NCBI GenBank assembly: GCA_038025085.1
Contig: CM076148.1
Location: 21,789,001-21,853,000, forward strand
Reading direction: 5' to 3'
Source of the DNA: Tetragonia tetragonoides
Taxonomy: Eukaryota > Streptophyta > Magnoliopsida > Caryophyllales > Aizoaceae
DNA: 64,000 nucleotides
The position numbers and the translations under genes were made by a program. Below, one piece after another: positions 57,501 through 64,000 of the stretch (within the stretch, counting starts at the first letter, position 1; every line of letters starts with the position of its first letter). The notes below the pieces were generated by a model. The model saw only the letters and a list, made by a program, of their open reading frames with translations, was not told the DNA's origin and searched no databases.

Positions 57501-59112
57501 AACAAATTTGAAAAGAGCTGGTTGCCCTGTCAAACTATTTTTCTGTTTCATACATCTAAATGTATTTAATTATTTATTGGTTGCAGTAGGCTATGACTGT
57601 TCTCTTTTAGTTGATTTGTAGACTTTTAGGTTCATATTCTTTGAGTCATGACATGTTTGAATCTTTTTAATGTCGCAAAAGACCAAAGTATGGTTGTCAA
57701 TCTGCTTATGCAGTAAGAGGAGTGAATTGGTAAAGCCAATTAAAATGTTGGCTTTGCTGTCCATGTTCTGTTCTCTACCCAATTTCCTTTTGTTCCGTCT
57801 TTTTGTATGTCAGATATCTGTCTGTTTGAATGGGAATGGTGACATTAGGGCATTATCCTCTTGTAGTAATGTGAACAACTTCTTCAAGCTTCAAAGCTTC
57901 GTTGTTACGACACTGTTGATCTTATACAAATTCATGCGCACACAAGCATTCACAGTTTCATTTGTTCATGCTTCATACTAAGGATTCTTCAAGGGGTTCC
58001 CTTTACAGCTTGTCAACTCAACACTAGGAACTTAAGCTACATATTGGTCTAGGCTCTTTTAATTCTCTCCTGTATAGTTTTATTAGTTGATCGTCCCACA
58101 GATTCAATGTGTAGGTCAAGATATCTCTCCGGTACACAGAAGAATATTCCAAATCATCCTCGCTAAATTTCGTAGCTGATACTTCTTTCTATTCATGTAG
58201 TGTATAACAGCAAATTCTGCCTTACTCTATACTGCTTTTTGACCTGTTTTCTTGGAAGCAAAGGTATGCTTTTATTGTCTACTAGAGCTCCTTGACGCGA
58301 TTGAAAAAGCATATTCAGACACAGCATACAGTAGCTGAGTGGCTGTGTAGATTCAGAATAGCTAGTCGGGCTTTTTGACTTGCTTTATGCTTATCCGGGA
58401 GCTTAATTTCACGGTGACAATTAACCTTTTGACTAATGTTGAGGAATATTGTGACTTGGTTTATTAATTGACTATGGCCTATACTTATGACTGCATTTTT
58501 GCTTGTAAAATATGCAAGTTCAAAATTCCTCTTAAGAACTTTACAAGACATGTCTCTCTTTTCATGTTAGTTATGAGTCATGAGCTCTGGGTTCTTATCA
58601 GTGTAATGGCTGAACATTTAAATGGCGCGTGAAACTAATATTAGAATTCTTATTAATTTTTTCGTGGGATTCTGGATTACATACATGTAAGATGTCTACT
58701 CGTTTATCGCCATCTATAGTTTAATGTAATTCTTGCGGTCTTTGTGGTTTAGACTTGGGATGTGTTCTTTTCCCACTTACTCAAGTAATTGGTTCAGTTC
58801 AGTGATCTATTTTTTTTTCTCACAATTCATTGGAGTTTATTTCAGTTTACTGGAGTTCAGTTTATTTCATTGGAGTTTATTTCAGTTTACTGGAGTTCAG
58901 TTCAATTCAGTGGAACAGAGCAAATTAACATAGTCAAGCAATGTTGATCAACACATGTCATTGACCATCACTTTTTCTTGTTTCATATTTATGCTGATGG
59001 GCGTCTTTCCTTTTGCAGATTTCATGAATTGTGTAATGAAGGTCATCAGGCAAAGGATTTCTCCTGTGTCTTTCGCCATTATTACGGTGGATGTGATGAA
59101 TTTCCTAGTTGA
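25195..59112 (+). CDS. HIBADH: Mitochondrial 3-hydroxyisobutyrate dehydrogenase, 10 exons over 34 kb
   Basis: Exons: 25195-25320, 28139-28227, 28618-28732, 34514-34664, 40541-40623, 45325-45420, 52795-52937, 54269-54353, 54483-54562 and 59019-59112. All junctions have GT donors and AG acceptors and stay in phase, giving 353 codons. The enzyme oxidises 3-hydroxyisobutyrate to methylmalonate semialdehyde with NAD+ in mitochondrial valine breakdown. Exon 1 encodes a 42-residue R/S/F-rich presequence with no acidic residue until its end ([20 protein letters not shown]). The Rossmann motif GLGNMG is at residues 48-53, the substrate-binding DAPVSGG at 170-176, and the catalytic Lys at 223 in GNGSVAKICNN. 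The C-terminus reads [14 protein letters not shown]. About 97% of the span is intron filled with transposons, yet no exon is damaged. Confidence 0.95.
25449..25792. mobile_element. MITE-like element in HIBADH intron 1
   Basis: The ends read AGCTAATTTGGT and, from the other strand at the right, AGCTTGTTTGGT. The inner parts are purine-rich at the left (GAAAAGAAAGGAAGG) and pyrimidine-rich at the right, so the whole element could fold back on itself. No clear target duplication was identified. Length about 344 bp. Confidence 0.5.
26002..26740. mobile_element. Ty1/copia solo LTR in HIBADH intron 1
   Basis: The 739-bp segment starts TGTTGAGG and ends CCCCAACA, is flanked on both sides by TAGGT (25997-26001 and 26741-26745), and carries GTGGTTTTTCCCC and GGGTTTTCCACG near its end, words typical of plant copia LTRs. 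There is no internal region, so this is a solo LTR left by LTR-LTR recombination. Confidence 0.9.
27137..27566. mobile_element. MITE-like element with GGGTATGTTTGG ends
   Basis: The left end is GGGTATGTTTGG (27137-27148) and the right end CCAAACATACCC (27555-27566), a perfect 12-bp inverted repeat. The right third (about 27390-27530) resembles the 3' end of an L1 on the minus strand (TGTGAGTATGTATTTCATAACC). It may have a nested LINE tail or be chimeric. No target duplication was found. Confidence 0.6.
29155..29825 (-). mobile_element. L1-type LINE 3' fragment
   Basis: On the minus strand the zinc-binding domain found at the end of plant L1 ORF2 is visible ([20 protein letters not shown]), followed by a 3' end whose last part reads TTTTGGTAATGAAATACG. 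The 5' part is missing. It lies in HIBADH intron 3, antisense to the gene. Confidence 0.8.
30380..30570. other. G/C-tract low-complexity stretch
   Basis: Contains GGGACTGGGCCTGGCCTGG and a run of about 11 G near 30421, with words such as GGCCAAGC. It resembles the GGCCCAGC-type sequence of the SINE-like insert at 48716. No gene. Confidence 0.3.
30600..30885. repeat. CpG-dense unclassified repeat with TCGCG and TATCGGCC words
   Basis: In an AT-rich intron this stretch of about 285 bases is packed with CpG: TCGCGATCGCGG, GGTCGCGACATCGCGG, repeated TATCGGCCG and CGATACGATACG. The words change from ATCGCG-rich at the left to TATCGGCC-rich at the right, and the ends are weakly inverted (GGTATTGGTCGCG against CGCGGCC...ATACC). 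It is probably an uncharacterised mobile repeat; no coding frame. Confidence 0.5.
30930..31625 (-). mobile_element. L1-type LINE fragment (zinc-binding domain)
   Basis: Read on the minus strand, about 31620-31260 encodes the L1 reverse-transcriptase zinc-binding region in pieces: [34 protein letters not shown] and [14 protein letters not shown]. Stops interrupt it. It lies in HIBADH intron 3, antisense to the gene, and is old. Confidence 0.65.
31950..33240 (+). mobile_element. L1-type LINE fragment, same family as 42541-44291
   Basis: Plus-strand pieces of ORF2 after the reverse transcriptase core. The words at 31990-32210 (GGATCCCGGTGGGTGTGGC, TGGTTTCCTTTGGAGTCCG) match the copy near 42980-43190. 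[19 protein letters not shown] at about 32915-32970 is the zinc-binding end. Beyond it MIADSLAK at about 33160-33187 looks like an RNase H-type tail. Several stops and shifts; 5'-truncated. Confidence 0.8.
33260..34110. mobile_element. Long-TIR non-autonomous DNA element I
   Basis: About 33291-33379 is repeated in inverse orientation at 34009-34091: the right copy reads GACGGCGTTTTCATTAAACT, then GGTATTTATGCCAGCGG and TTTGAACAATATGA, while the left copy is its near reverse complement. The TIR holds AATAATCC words. The interior of about 630 bases has no recognised gene. Long TIRs suggest a MULE-like element. Confidence 0.65.
35160..36010 (+). repeat. RTE leader: (CT)n, (CCA)n, C-runs and GC-rich part
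   Basis: (CT)n blocks lie at 35155-35170, 35240-35345 and 35420-35570, (ACC)n at 35372-35398, and poly(C) at 35402-35413 and 35571-35584. A GC-rich stretch with CGCCGG words follows at 35585-36010. It shows open frames on both strands that resemble nothing known; they are probably compositional. Confidence 0.75.
36180..36640 (+). repeat. (TTA/ATT)n microsatellite in the RTE leader
   Basis: About 460 bases of interrupted TTA/ATT/GTA trinucleotides with a pure (ATT)n core at about 36505-36575. It lies about 130 bases upstream of the RTE start codon. Frames of poly-Leu or poly-Ile across it are artefacts. Confidence 0.9.
36766..39729 (+). pseudogene. RTE endonuclease/reverse transcriptase, one in-frame TAG
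   Basis: The 988-codon frame is interrupted only by TAG at 37867-37869, probably a CAG to TAG change. The N-terminal APE-type endonuclease has its catalytic set: [30 protein letters not shown] and QHRMVVLDL. The reverse transcriptase has [37 protein letters not shown] and [10 protein letters not shown] with both active Asp. The C-terminal region (MRMLRWMCN and [11 protein letters not shown]) is typical of RTE. The protein nicks DNA and copies its RNA at the target site. The stop falls between the endonuclease and the reverse transcriptase, so the element is presumably inactive unless the stop is read through. The start at 36766 is the first ATG of the frame used here; the true start may be later. 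Confidence 0.93.
40402..40513 (+). mobile_element. Short RTE-tail copy next to exon 5
   Basis: 112 bp nearly identical to the 3' tail of the full RTE (GGAAACAGCC ... GGGGTAAGGCTGCGTACATC ... CCCCAGACCCCGCCCTCGGC) ending in (TTG)n. It is flanked by AGTTATAATTTC at 40390-40401 and 40514-40525. It is either a very short 5'-truncated RTE copy or a SINE that borrows the RTE tail. It ends 27 bases before HIBADH exon 5. Confidence 0.9.
41560..42530 (+). other. Unclassified part of HIBADH intron 5
   Basis: A weakly LINE-like stretch around 41740-41910 (words such as [20 protein letters not shown]) but too degraded to assign. The rest shows nothing recognised. Confidence 0.3.
42541..44291 (+). mobile_element. 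L1-type LINE, 5'-truncated, mutated RT active site
   Basis: Plus-strand ORF2 remains: reverse transcriptase palm ([11 protein letters not shown]), thumb region ([27 protein letters not shown]), then the zinc-binding domain ([19 protein letters not shown]) and [19 protein letters not shown]. The catalytic FADD is FADY here, so the second Asp is lost. A frameshift separates the two main frames near 43340. The 3' end is AATAAAACTTTATC plus an A run at 44282-44290. It lies in HIBADH intron 5, sense orientation. Confidence 0.9.
45565..46370. mobile_element. Long-TIR element II with a copia RNase H fragment
   Basis: The left end (ATGGTACCCCTATGTTTTGA then ACATGGTGGACAA) is matched by the inverse of the right end (TTGTCCACCATGTAGAAAAG then TATTGGGGCACCAT). 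The TIRs are imperfect, about 50-100 bp, with repeated CACCATGT words. Inside, 45985-46167 encodes a Ty1/copia RNase H end ([35 protein letters not shown]) on the plus strand. The copia piece may have been captured or may be an older insertion. Confidence 0.5.
45985..46167 (+). pseudogene. Ty1/copia RNase H C-terminal fragment
   Basis: [20 protein letters not shown] is the recognisable end of copia Pol (normally QLADIFTKGL followed by the last residues). It is followed by [12 protein letters not shown] and a stop. No other copia coding sequence is nearby. Confidence 0.7.
46823..47135 (+). repeat. Imperfect tandem duplication, ~168-bp period
   Basis: Blocks starting ACAAGAACCAA at about 46823 and 46991 share TTGAGAAGAGCATGTGTGA-like sequence and later GAAACAAAAGCTGATTGCTG against GAAACTGATGCTGGT. 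Function unknown; lies in HIBADH intron 6. Confidence 0.5.
47340..50715 (+). mobile_element. L1-type LINE, long but heavily decayed
   Basis: Plus strand, in order: an ORF1 remnant with a DUF4283-like region (about 48060-48180, [20 protein letters not shown]) and a zinc knuckle ([14 protein letters not shown] near 48366-48410), then reverse transcriptase pieces ([64 protein letters not shown] and [13 protein letters not shown]), and a zinc-binding end near 50200. It ends before an A-rich run at about 50706. Many stops and shifts. A SINE-like insert interrupts it at 48716-48880. This is the most nearly full-length L1 in the window by structure. Confidence 0.85.
48716..48880 (+). mobile_element. 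SINE-like insert inside the L1
   Basis: 165 bp ending in an A10 run plus G, flanked by AAGTGAAGTTGCATC (48701-48715) and AAGTAAAGTTGCATC (48881-48895), 14 of 15 identical. Removing it restores the L1 reading from IPKVK to EFRPLACC. An A-box-like TGGCCCAGCTGGTATG at about 48762 suggests a tRNA-related head; the B box (GGTTAGTCCGAG at about 48823) is weak. Confidence 0.75.
50940..52578 (+). mobile_element. 5'-truncated RTE LINE in HIBADH intron 6
   Basis: Flanked by a perfect 16-bp duplication TCTGGTTTGATCTTCA (50924-50939 and 52579-52594). 50940-51256 encodes the RTE C-terminal end ([50 protein letters not shown]). Its 3' tail at 52466-52578 matches the full RTE tail and ends in a worn TTGTTG. 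Between them, at 51351-52407, lies long-TIR element III, so the RTE is split in two. Confidence 0.9.
51351..52407. mobile_element. Long-TIR non-autonomous DNA element III, nested in RTE
   Basis: 1057 bp with TIRs of about 115 bp. From both ends inward one reads GGAAAAWTYGAYAAAAATAA, then three copies of the word AATAATCCCAAGTT, then TGTCATTTTTGTCA. The interior is CT-rich at the left (about 51555-51830) and AG/GGTGG-rich at the right (about 51890-52150). Flanks are TTATTATTA on both sides, compatible with a 9-bp duplication but ambiguous because they lie in a microsatellite. MULE-like by TIR length; no transposase. Confidence 0.8.
53490..53510. repeat. Poly(G) run in HIBADH intron 7
   Basis: A run of about 18 G. 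No other recognised feature in this intron (52938-54268). Confidence 0.9.
54640..54960 (-). mobile_element. L1-type LINE 3' fragment
   Basis: Minus-strand end of ORF2 ([20 protein letters not shown]) and a short 3' UTR; same family as 31950-33240 and 42541-44291. Only about 320 bp remain, so it is strongly 5'-truncated. It lies in HIBADH intron 9, near exon 9. Confidence 0.85.
55230..57340 (-). mobile_element. L1-type LINE, antisense in HIBADH intron 9
   Basis: Minus strand, in order: reverse transcriptase fingers ([20 protein letters not shown] and [12 protein letters not shown], 57326-56991), palm with intact FADDLLLF and [16 protein letters not shown] (56959-56429), a frame with [18 protein letters not shown] (56241-55966), and the zinc-binding start (SKAYDIFRD-like, [18 protein letters not shown]; 56047-55748). 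A C16-18 run interrupts near 56210. 5'-truncated before the endonuclease. Several frames, no intact ORF. Confidence 0.85.
57357..57377 (+). mobile_element. 21-bp poly(A) retro-insertion footprint
   Basis: GACAAGC plus 14 A between two copies of TTAAGTATAGATTAAT (57341-57356 and 57378-57393), a perfect 16-bp duplication. This is what target-primed reverse transcription leaves when only the last few bases of an RNA are copied. Confidence 0.8.
58825..58905 (+). repeat. Short tandem repeat, ~37-bp unit
   Basis: TTCATTGGAGTTTATTTCAG followed by TTTACTGGAGTTCAGTT is present about twice, with further partial copies of TGGAGTTCAGTT. Lies in intron 9, shortly before the last exon. Confidence 0.75.
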
Positions 59113-59129
59113 TATCATTAGTCTATATT

Positions 59130-59714
59130 CAGGGGCGAAGCTACATGGGGAGCTGGAGTAGGCCTGGCCCATGTATTTAAATAACTATTCTGGCACTCTT
59201 TATTGATGATAGTGATGTTTGGTCCAGTGGCTGTGACTTATGTGTGTGGGAGTAACTATCCGTGTTCTATTCTTTCAAGCAGCAGATCAGAGATTCTTTT
59301 TTGATTTTAGTCTTTCATTTTTAGTTTTTTCCCATTTATTTGTTGCTTCACTACTTTGGGGTTTGGCCATGGTGTCCTTTATTATTTGGGGCTTATTTTA
59401 TCCTTTTTATTTATTTATTTATGTTCTCATTACTTATATTGTATTCTCTCTTTTTTTCTTCCAATGGTATTTTAAGTTTTAGTACATTCTCTTTGAAATT
59501 TTTTTTCCCTTTTTTAATAATATATTTATCGACCTAGTTTATATTAATATAAAAAGACAATATATATTTTTTGAAGGAAAAGGCAATTATAATTTAAAAA
59601 AAGGGTTTGGGATTCATTAACTTAATATTGTATTTAATTTATAAATTTAGGTTCGATAACCTAATATTTAGGATTTTTTTCAGCCCTTATAATAAAATCC
59701 TGGTTTCACTCCTG
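59130..59714. mobile_element. hAT non-autonomous element in the HIBADH 3' UTR
   Basis: 585 bp, starting CAGGGGCGAAGCTAC and ending CTGGTTTCACTCCTG, imperfect hAT-type inverted ends. A perfect 8-bp duplication TCTATATT flanks it (59122-59129 and 59715-59722), the size typical of hAT. No transposase. It begins 17 bases after the HIBADH stop codon, so it supplies or displaces the 3' UTR. Confidence 0.9.
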
Positions 59715-59722
59715 TCTATATT

Positions 59723-60600
59723 CACCCCAAATTGGGCATGTATTTGCCATTTAAACGCAACGGCTCCTTCGAGCTCTACTAGCTAAAATAAGCCCTCGTC
59801 TGCATTGTAAAATAGAATATTTTAACAGAATAGTGATGCTATTTGATTGTGCTTCAAATTGGTGTTACGAGTGTACTTATTAGTCATTAAACCCTTGGAT
59901 GTAGGTTGCAAATGGCGTTCAGTCTCTAGTTCTCATGTTAAACGCCTGTACAAAAAATCTGTCACAAATTATCTTTGCATTCACTGGTTAGGTCATTTCT
60001 TATCATGCATTGGTTGGGTTGAATCAGCCGAGTCTTTTACCTACATTGAGCGCAATGTTCAATTCGTGGTAAACCATTCGTATGTACTTATTTTAGCGGT
60101 TCGCATTAGTGCCACATCCCTTTTAAAAACAATATTATAGTCCTAATAAATTTTTGCCAAATTTTCCCTTATAATTTTAGGCCCTAATTCCCTTCCTGCT
60201 ATCCCAAGTTATAATACTAATATAAACATAAATTTTGTAGTCATATAACACTTTGTGTGAATCATGTCATCACTATACGATTCAAATCAACTGTTCAATT
60301 AATCTCAATCATGACACGAAAAACAATCATCCTGACGATTATTTTCAGGTTCGTTCTCGAGTTACAGAGTTTCTAATTTACGTAGAATATATTTAATATT
60401 TTTTCGGTAATCAAAAAGACCTACGCTAGTATAAGCGCATGTCATATAGACTTGCGCCCCATTCAGGCGCAGGTTTCCAACACCTGCGCCTAGTTTAGCC
60501 GCGGGTTTTCATCATCTGCACCCCGTTTAGGCGCAGGTACAGTAAATCTGCATTTAAACAAGGCGCAGGGTAGTGAGTTGATGAATTTTGCATTTTTTTT
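59723..60600. other. Intergenic, with GGCGCAGG word cluster
   Basis: No gene. At about 60430-60570 the words TGCGCC, GGCGCAGG and CACCTGCGCC recur in both orientations (at least six times in 140 bases), for example CAGGCGCAGGT and ACACCTGCGCC. This lies just upstream of the MULE transposase remnant and could be part of its terminal or promoter region. The rest is AT-rich and featureless. Confidence 0.4.
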
Positions 60601-60659
60601 TTTCCGGTTGACATATTTATTTTGTTAAAAGTTGTTTATTTGTCATTTATTTCTATGTT

Positions 60660-62450
60660 AAATCAGGGTTATTCTTTTGAAAATCCTCCAAATGCAAGTT
60701 TATTTGCTACGGAAATAATTTTTCTGACGGATGTTGAGTGTGGAAAATGGATTAAAGAAACTGGAATGAGATACTATATGTATTTCTATTTGCACCGAGA
60801 GTTCAAAGAATCGTGGCAAGTGTAGGGTGTGGCTAGCTTGTGAACATGAAGGAGAAAAGCGAGCTACCAGCGAAATTGAGTTAGATACAAAAAAAGGTTG
60901 AATGCATGTTCCAAATAATCATGGAAAAGATAGCGGATGATAATTGGTGTGTTAGACTTCCGAAAGATAAGAATAGGTGGACGCATAATCACCCTTTCGG
61001 AAGGTATCATGAATGGCATACATCGGCAGCAAAACTCACAGAGGATGACTTGAAAATTGTGCGTCGGTACATAGGACTTATGAAAGCAAAGAAAATTTTG
61101 AACCACATTCGGAAGGTGAAAGGGCCAAATACATCACGTACGCAATGCAATACAAATGATTCGTAGGCAACAACGGGCGGGTTAGACAACATTACTGTTT
61201 TTCGTGCGGAAATTGAAAGAAACAAAATATTGGCACGAAGAGAGAGTGGTAAAGGGGAAACTTCGTGATGTATTTTGTGCACATTCATCAACAGTGGAGT
61301 TGTTGAGTTTATTTCCTCATGTTCTGCTGATGGATTCGACATATAAGACCAATAAATTTCAAATGCCTAGGAGTGACACCAGTAAGGAAAAATTCCATCT
61401 GACATTTGTGTTCATGAAAAATGAAAGACAAGATAGTTACAGATGGGCACTTTTTCAATTGAAGGGACTCTTTTATAAGATTAATCCACCGGGTGTGATC
61501 ATGACAGATTAGGAAATGACCCTAATCAACGCTATCCGAGTAGTCTTTCCATGTTTCACACATGCTATTTATATACAAACACTCATTTAAAAAAAAATAT
61601 TTAGGTTTTTCATATGACTTAATTTGACAACTAATATCTCACTAATTCATTATTGCAGGTGTTGCACATATGCTTTGTCGAAGACACATAGCTAAAGATG
61701 TGCAGGGTAATTTGAAAAAGGTTCTTCATAGTCAGAGATCCTCAGTTACATTTGGAAAAAAGTGGAGAGCCATAGTGAAGTCATTAACTGAAGAGGAGTA
61801 TGAGTTCAACGTACAAGAGATGGACAATTAATGCTCCAATTTGAATTTCATGCTAAATTATGTTGGGAATACGTGGTTGAATGATTTCAAGGACAAATTT
61901 GTATGGGCGTGGACTAAAAATACCTTACATTTTGGTTGTAGTACTACCAACAGGTGATGTTTCCATTTTCTTATACATAATTTAGACAGTAATTAATTAT
62001 TGCGTAATGTTTTATAATTATAAGAGTTATGTCATGTTACATAGGGTGGAGAGTATGCATTCGCAAGTGAAAAATATGATGGGTACCGAGACTGGCAGTT
62101 TTGATTTGATTTTTCCACGAATTCATGACACTATCGAGATACAATGATAAGAAGGGAGTTTGAGCGATCCCGACACTTCCATAAGGTGGAGACTACGTAT
62201 CTCATGTTTACTAAGTTACATGGTTGAGTATCTCACGAAGCCATTAATTTGATGATGAAGGAATATCAAAGGGTGGAAGATATTAAATCAGGATCATTCC
62301 ATGTGGGTGCATTATAAGGTCGAGTTGGGGGGTTGCCATGTGTGTGTGAAGTGCTTGATAAAATTCGAAAGAAAAGGTCATTTGAGGTTTCAGATATTCA
62401 TGAGTTTTGGACGACCATTCACATGTAAGGACGCGTTACAACATCCCATG
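60660..62450 (+). pseudogene. MULE/FAR1-type transposase, broken
   Basis: Plus-strand pieces in the order of a MULE transposase: a FAR1-like N-terminal part (HNHPFGRYHEWHTSAAKLTE, about 60985-61045), the first catalytic Asp in HVLLMDSTYKTNKFQMP (about 61318-61366), the second in PPGVIMTD (61488-61512) directly followed by a TAG stop, then after an intron-like gap HMLCRRHIAKDVQ (about 61668-61700), and later VESMHSQVKNMMGTETGSFD. Several stops and shifts. Such proteins cut and join Mutator-like elements. No TIR pair was found around it. Confidence 0.8.
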
Positions 62451-62459
62451 ATACCCTAA

Positions 62460-62900
62460 CATAAGGCTGCTGATGCACCCTCAAACAATGCTCACGCTAA
62501 CTGCTCCAATACATAACCACTGGCTCATGCTTAACTATGTATTTCTTGTTATTAGCGTCTCACACTCTTCGACGGGGCTCTAGATAGCACTTGGAATACG
62601 CTGAACATATCCAAACTGGAGGAGGACTCAATCTGGCATGTACAGATCATAAACTAAGAAACAATGTAGCATACCATGAAACAATGTGATCAGTACCTGA
62701 GTAGCGGGATCTGCATCGAAAGGTGTCCACACAACCTATAGAAAAAAAAAAGTTTCTATAATATTATACTTGTTAGAAGTATAGAGTTAAACCACAATGT
62801 AAAACTAACCGAACCTCAACTGGAGATATGAGGTCTAGTGCGCGGCGTGTAGAACACAGCGGACCTTCAGCATAGCGTCTCACCATGTGGTCTGAACATA
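62460..62900 (-). pseudogene. Plant mobile domain (PMD) fragment
   Basis: On the minus strand VVWTPFDADPATQ (about 62740-62700) and LLQFGYVQRIPS (about 62615-62575) are pieces of the PMD that are usually followed by the VLRQFG word. Stops interrupt them (for example TGA before VLLQFG). It faces the MULE transposase tail to tail. Its upstream end is cut by the LTR at 62913. MULE transposases and PMD genes are known to travel together in plants, so both may come from one element. Confidence 0.55.
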
Positions 62901-62912
62901 GGAAAGTATGCG

Positions 62913-63971
62913 TGTAAGGACCCGGGATTTTCGTCCAATTCTCATACGTATTGGTTTCCACGGAGTGCGTCCTTATAGAAAATTTGTAAGTTGGGGGTTT
63001 AGATAAGTTCAAGGGACTATCGAGATAGAAAAGCTTTTGTAAAGACTTGAATTGAATAAAAACCATGAAAGAGGTCACCAATCTGCTATCGGCGTTTTAT
63101 CGAAGGGACAAACCGAAGGGACAATCCGAAGGGACAACCCAATAGCGCGATAAGTGAACTGATCATGTTTTTAGAAAGACTCCCGCTCATCTAGAACATA
63201 TGAGTATCCACGAATAAAGGGTTCGCGGGTGAAGGTACGAGGTGGGAAGGTGTTAGGCACCCAACTCGCCCGTATTATGACGGCCTCTACTAACTCAAGT
63301 TTGCTTAATAATTTAAAGACGTAATTCCCATGCAAAACCGGATTAGCAACCTAGACCTAGACTATTAATTGGTTCATCATAAGCATCACAACATTTATTT
63401 TAACCCTTATTTAGACATGCATTCAGTTTGACAAGTTGAGCAGCACAACGACTATACAGACAAAATTTAGGAAGCAATAAAACGTTATTCTAGCATGATA
63501 TCTACATTATGACTACTAGAAAAATAAACAATTAAGCAATTAATTTAATTTGAGCCCTCAGGAATTTGTACCTGAACTGTAGGCTATATTTGACAAAAAT
63601 AGTAAAAGACAAGATCTCAAATTTTAGAAGAAAGAGGGAGAAGCTCGGGAGTACTCAACCGAGAATAGAGGTTCTCAAATGTAAACTTTGTGTTTTGAAC
63701 TGAGGGAGGAGGGTTGTATTTATAGGCATGGGGAAGCAGGGTTGGACGACTGAAAATGAGCTGAAAATCGAATTGGGCTTCAAAAATGAGTCGGGCCAGA
63801 AGCAAGGTCAGCGCCGCTAGCGGCGCTGGAAATTTAGTCAGCGCCGCTAGCGGCCCTGGGATTTTTAGCTGCCAGCTGGATGTCGACATCCAGTCTATTT
63901 TTATTTTCCGGAGGAATTTTTGTATTCCGAAAAATATGAAAAGACCTGTAGACGCCAAAAAAGCGTCTTCA
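62913..63971 (-). repeat. LTR of the element A family, minus orientation
   Basis: Strongly similar to 7251-8135 up to about 63840. On the minus strand it begins TGAAGACGC, which pairs with GGCGTCTACA as a terminal hairpin, and ends GGTCCTTACA. The TATA-box position (about 63722) and the CGCCGCTAGCGG palindrome (twice, 63812 and 63842) are as in the other copy. No primer binding site lies to its left, so it is either a solo LTR or the 3' LTR of an element that continues right of the window. No 5-bp duplication is seen, which favours the latter. Confidence 0.7.
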
Positions 63972-64000
63972 GATTTCTCCAGAAAAGCCCGATGATGAAA

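Noticed and set aside
63947..64000. TGTAGACGCC read as the start of a plus-oriented LTR
   Set aside because: The word pairs with GCGTCTTCA as a hairpin, and the similarity to the minus-oriented LTR at 7251 shows the LTR runs the other way; 63971 is taken as its minus-strand start.

Overview
This window is nuclear DNA of a flowering plant. It holds two host genes with intact exon structures that match well-known plant proteins, embedded in a dense mixture of plant-type transposable elements: Ty3/gypsy elements of Tat/Ogre character with antisense genes, L1 and RTE LINEs, SINEs, a copia solo LTR, hAT, MULE and small MITE-like elements. No bacterial, organellar or CRISPR signal was seen. The species cannot be named from the sequence; a eudicot is likely.

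Bases 1-17055 are a retrotransposon block. On the minus strand lies a decayed Ty3/gypsy element A: a partial LTR (7251-8135), a primer binding site (7232-7249), gag, protease, extra zinc-knuckle segments and integrase. It has no recognisable reverse transcriptase, and a DUF7745-like ORF runs antisense at 1-1002. Next to it is element B, oriented plus: a 1530-bp LTR (15526-17055) preceded by a satellite of about 139 bp per unit (14160-15365) and by two spliced, antisense, mobile-domain-type genes (DUF7745-like 8334-9586; PMD-like 10432-13467). A degenerate minisatellite of about 21 bp with CGG...CCG dyads recurs upstream of both antisense genes and inside the LTR.

Bases 17786-23831 carry the gene for RNA polymerase II subunit RPB3 (NRPB3): three exons, 319 codons, all junctions in frame. 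Its introns carry a short tandem repeat, a MITE inserted into that repeat and a SINE with target-site duplications.

Bases 25195-59112 carry one gene for mitochondrial 3-hydroxyisobutyrate dehydrogenase (HIBADH, valine catabolism): ten exons, 353 codons, spread over 33.9 kb. About 97% of the span is intron. The introns have received a copia solo LTR, several MITE or long-TIR elements, at least seven L1-type fragments on both strands, one near-complete RTE LINE (35098-40072, one in-frame stop) and two shorter RTE copies. Several insertions have exact target-site duplications and one nested history can be read. An hAT element sits 17 bp after the HIBADH stop codon.

Bases 60600-62450 are a broken MULE/FAR1-type transposase, facing a minus-strand PMD fragment (about 62460-62900). 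The window ends with a minus-oriented LTR (62913-63971) of the same family as that of element A.

The two host genes work in unrelated processes (transcription and branched-chain amino-acid breakdown). The common theme is mobile-element traffic: how a normal gene keeps its reading frame through about 33 kb of inserted introns, and how Tat-type elements carry antisense host-like genes together with satellite-forming repeats.
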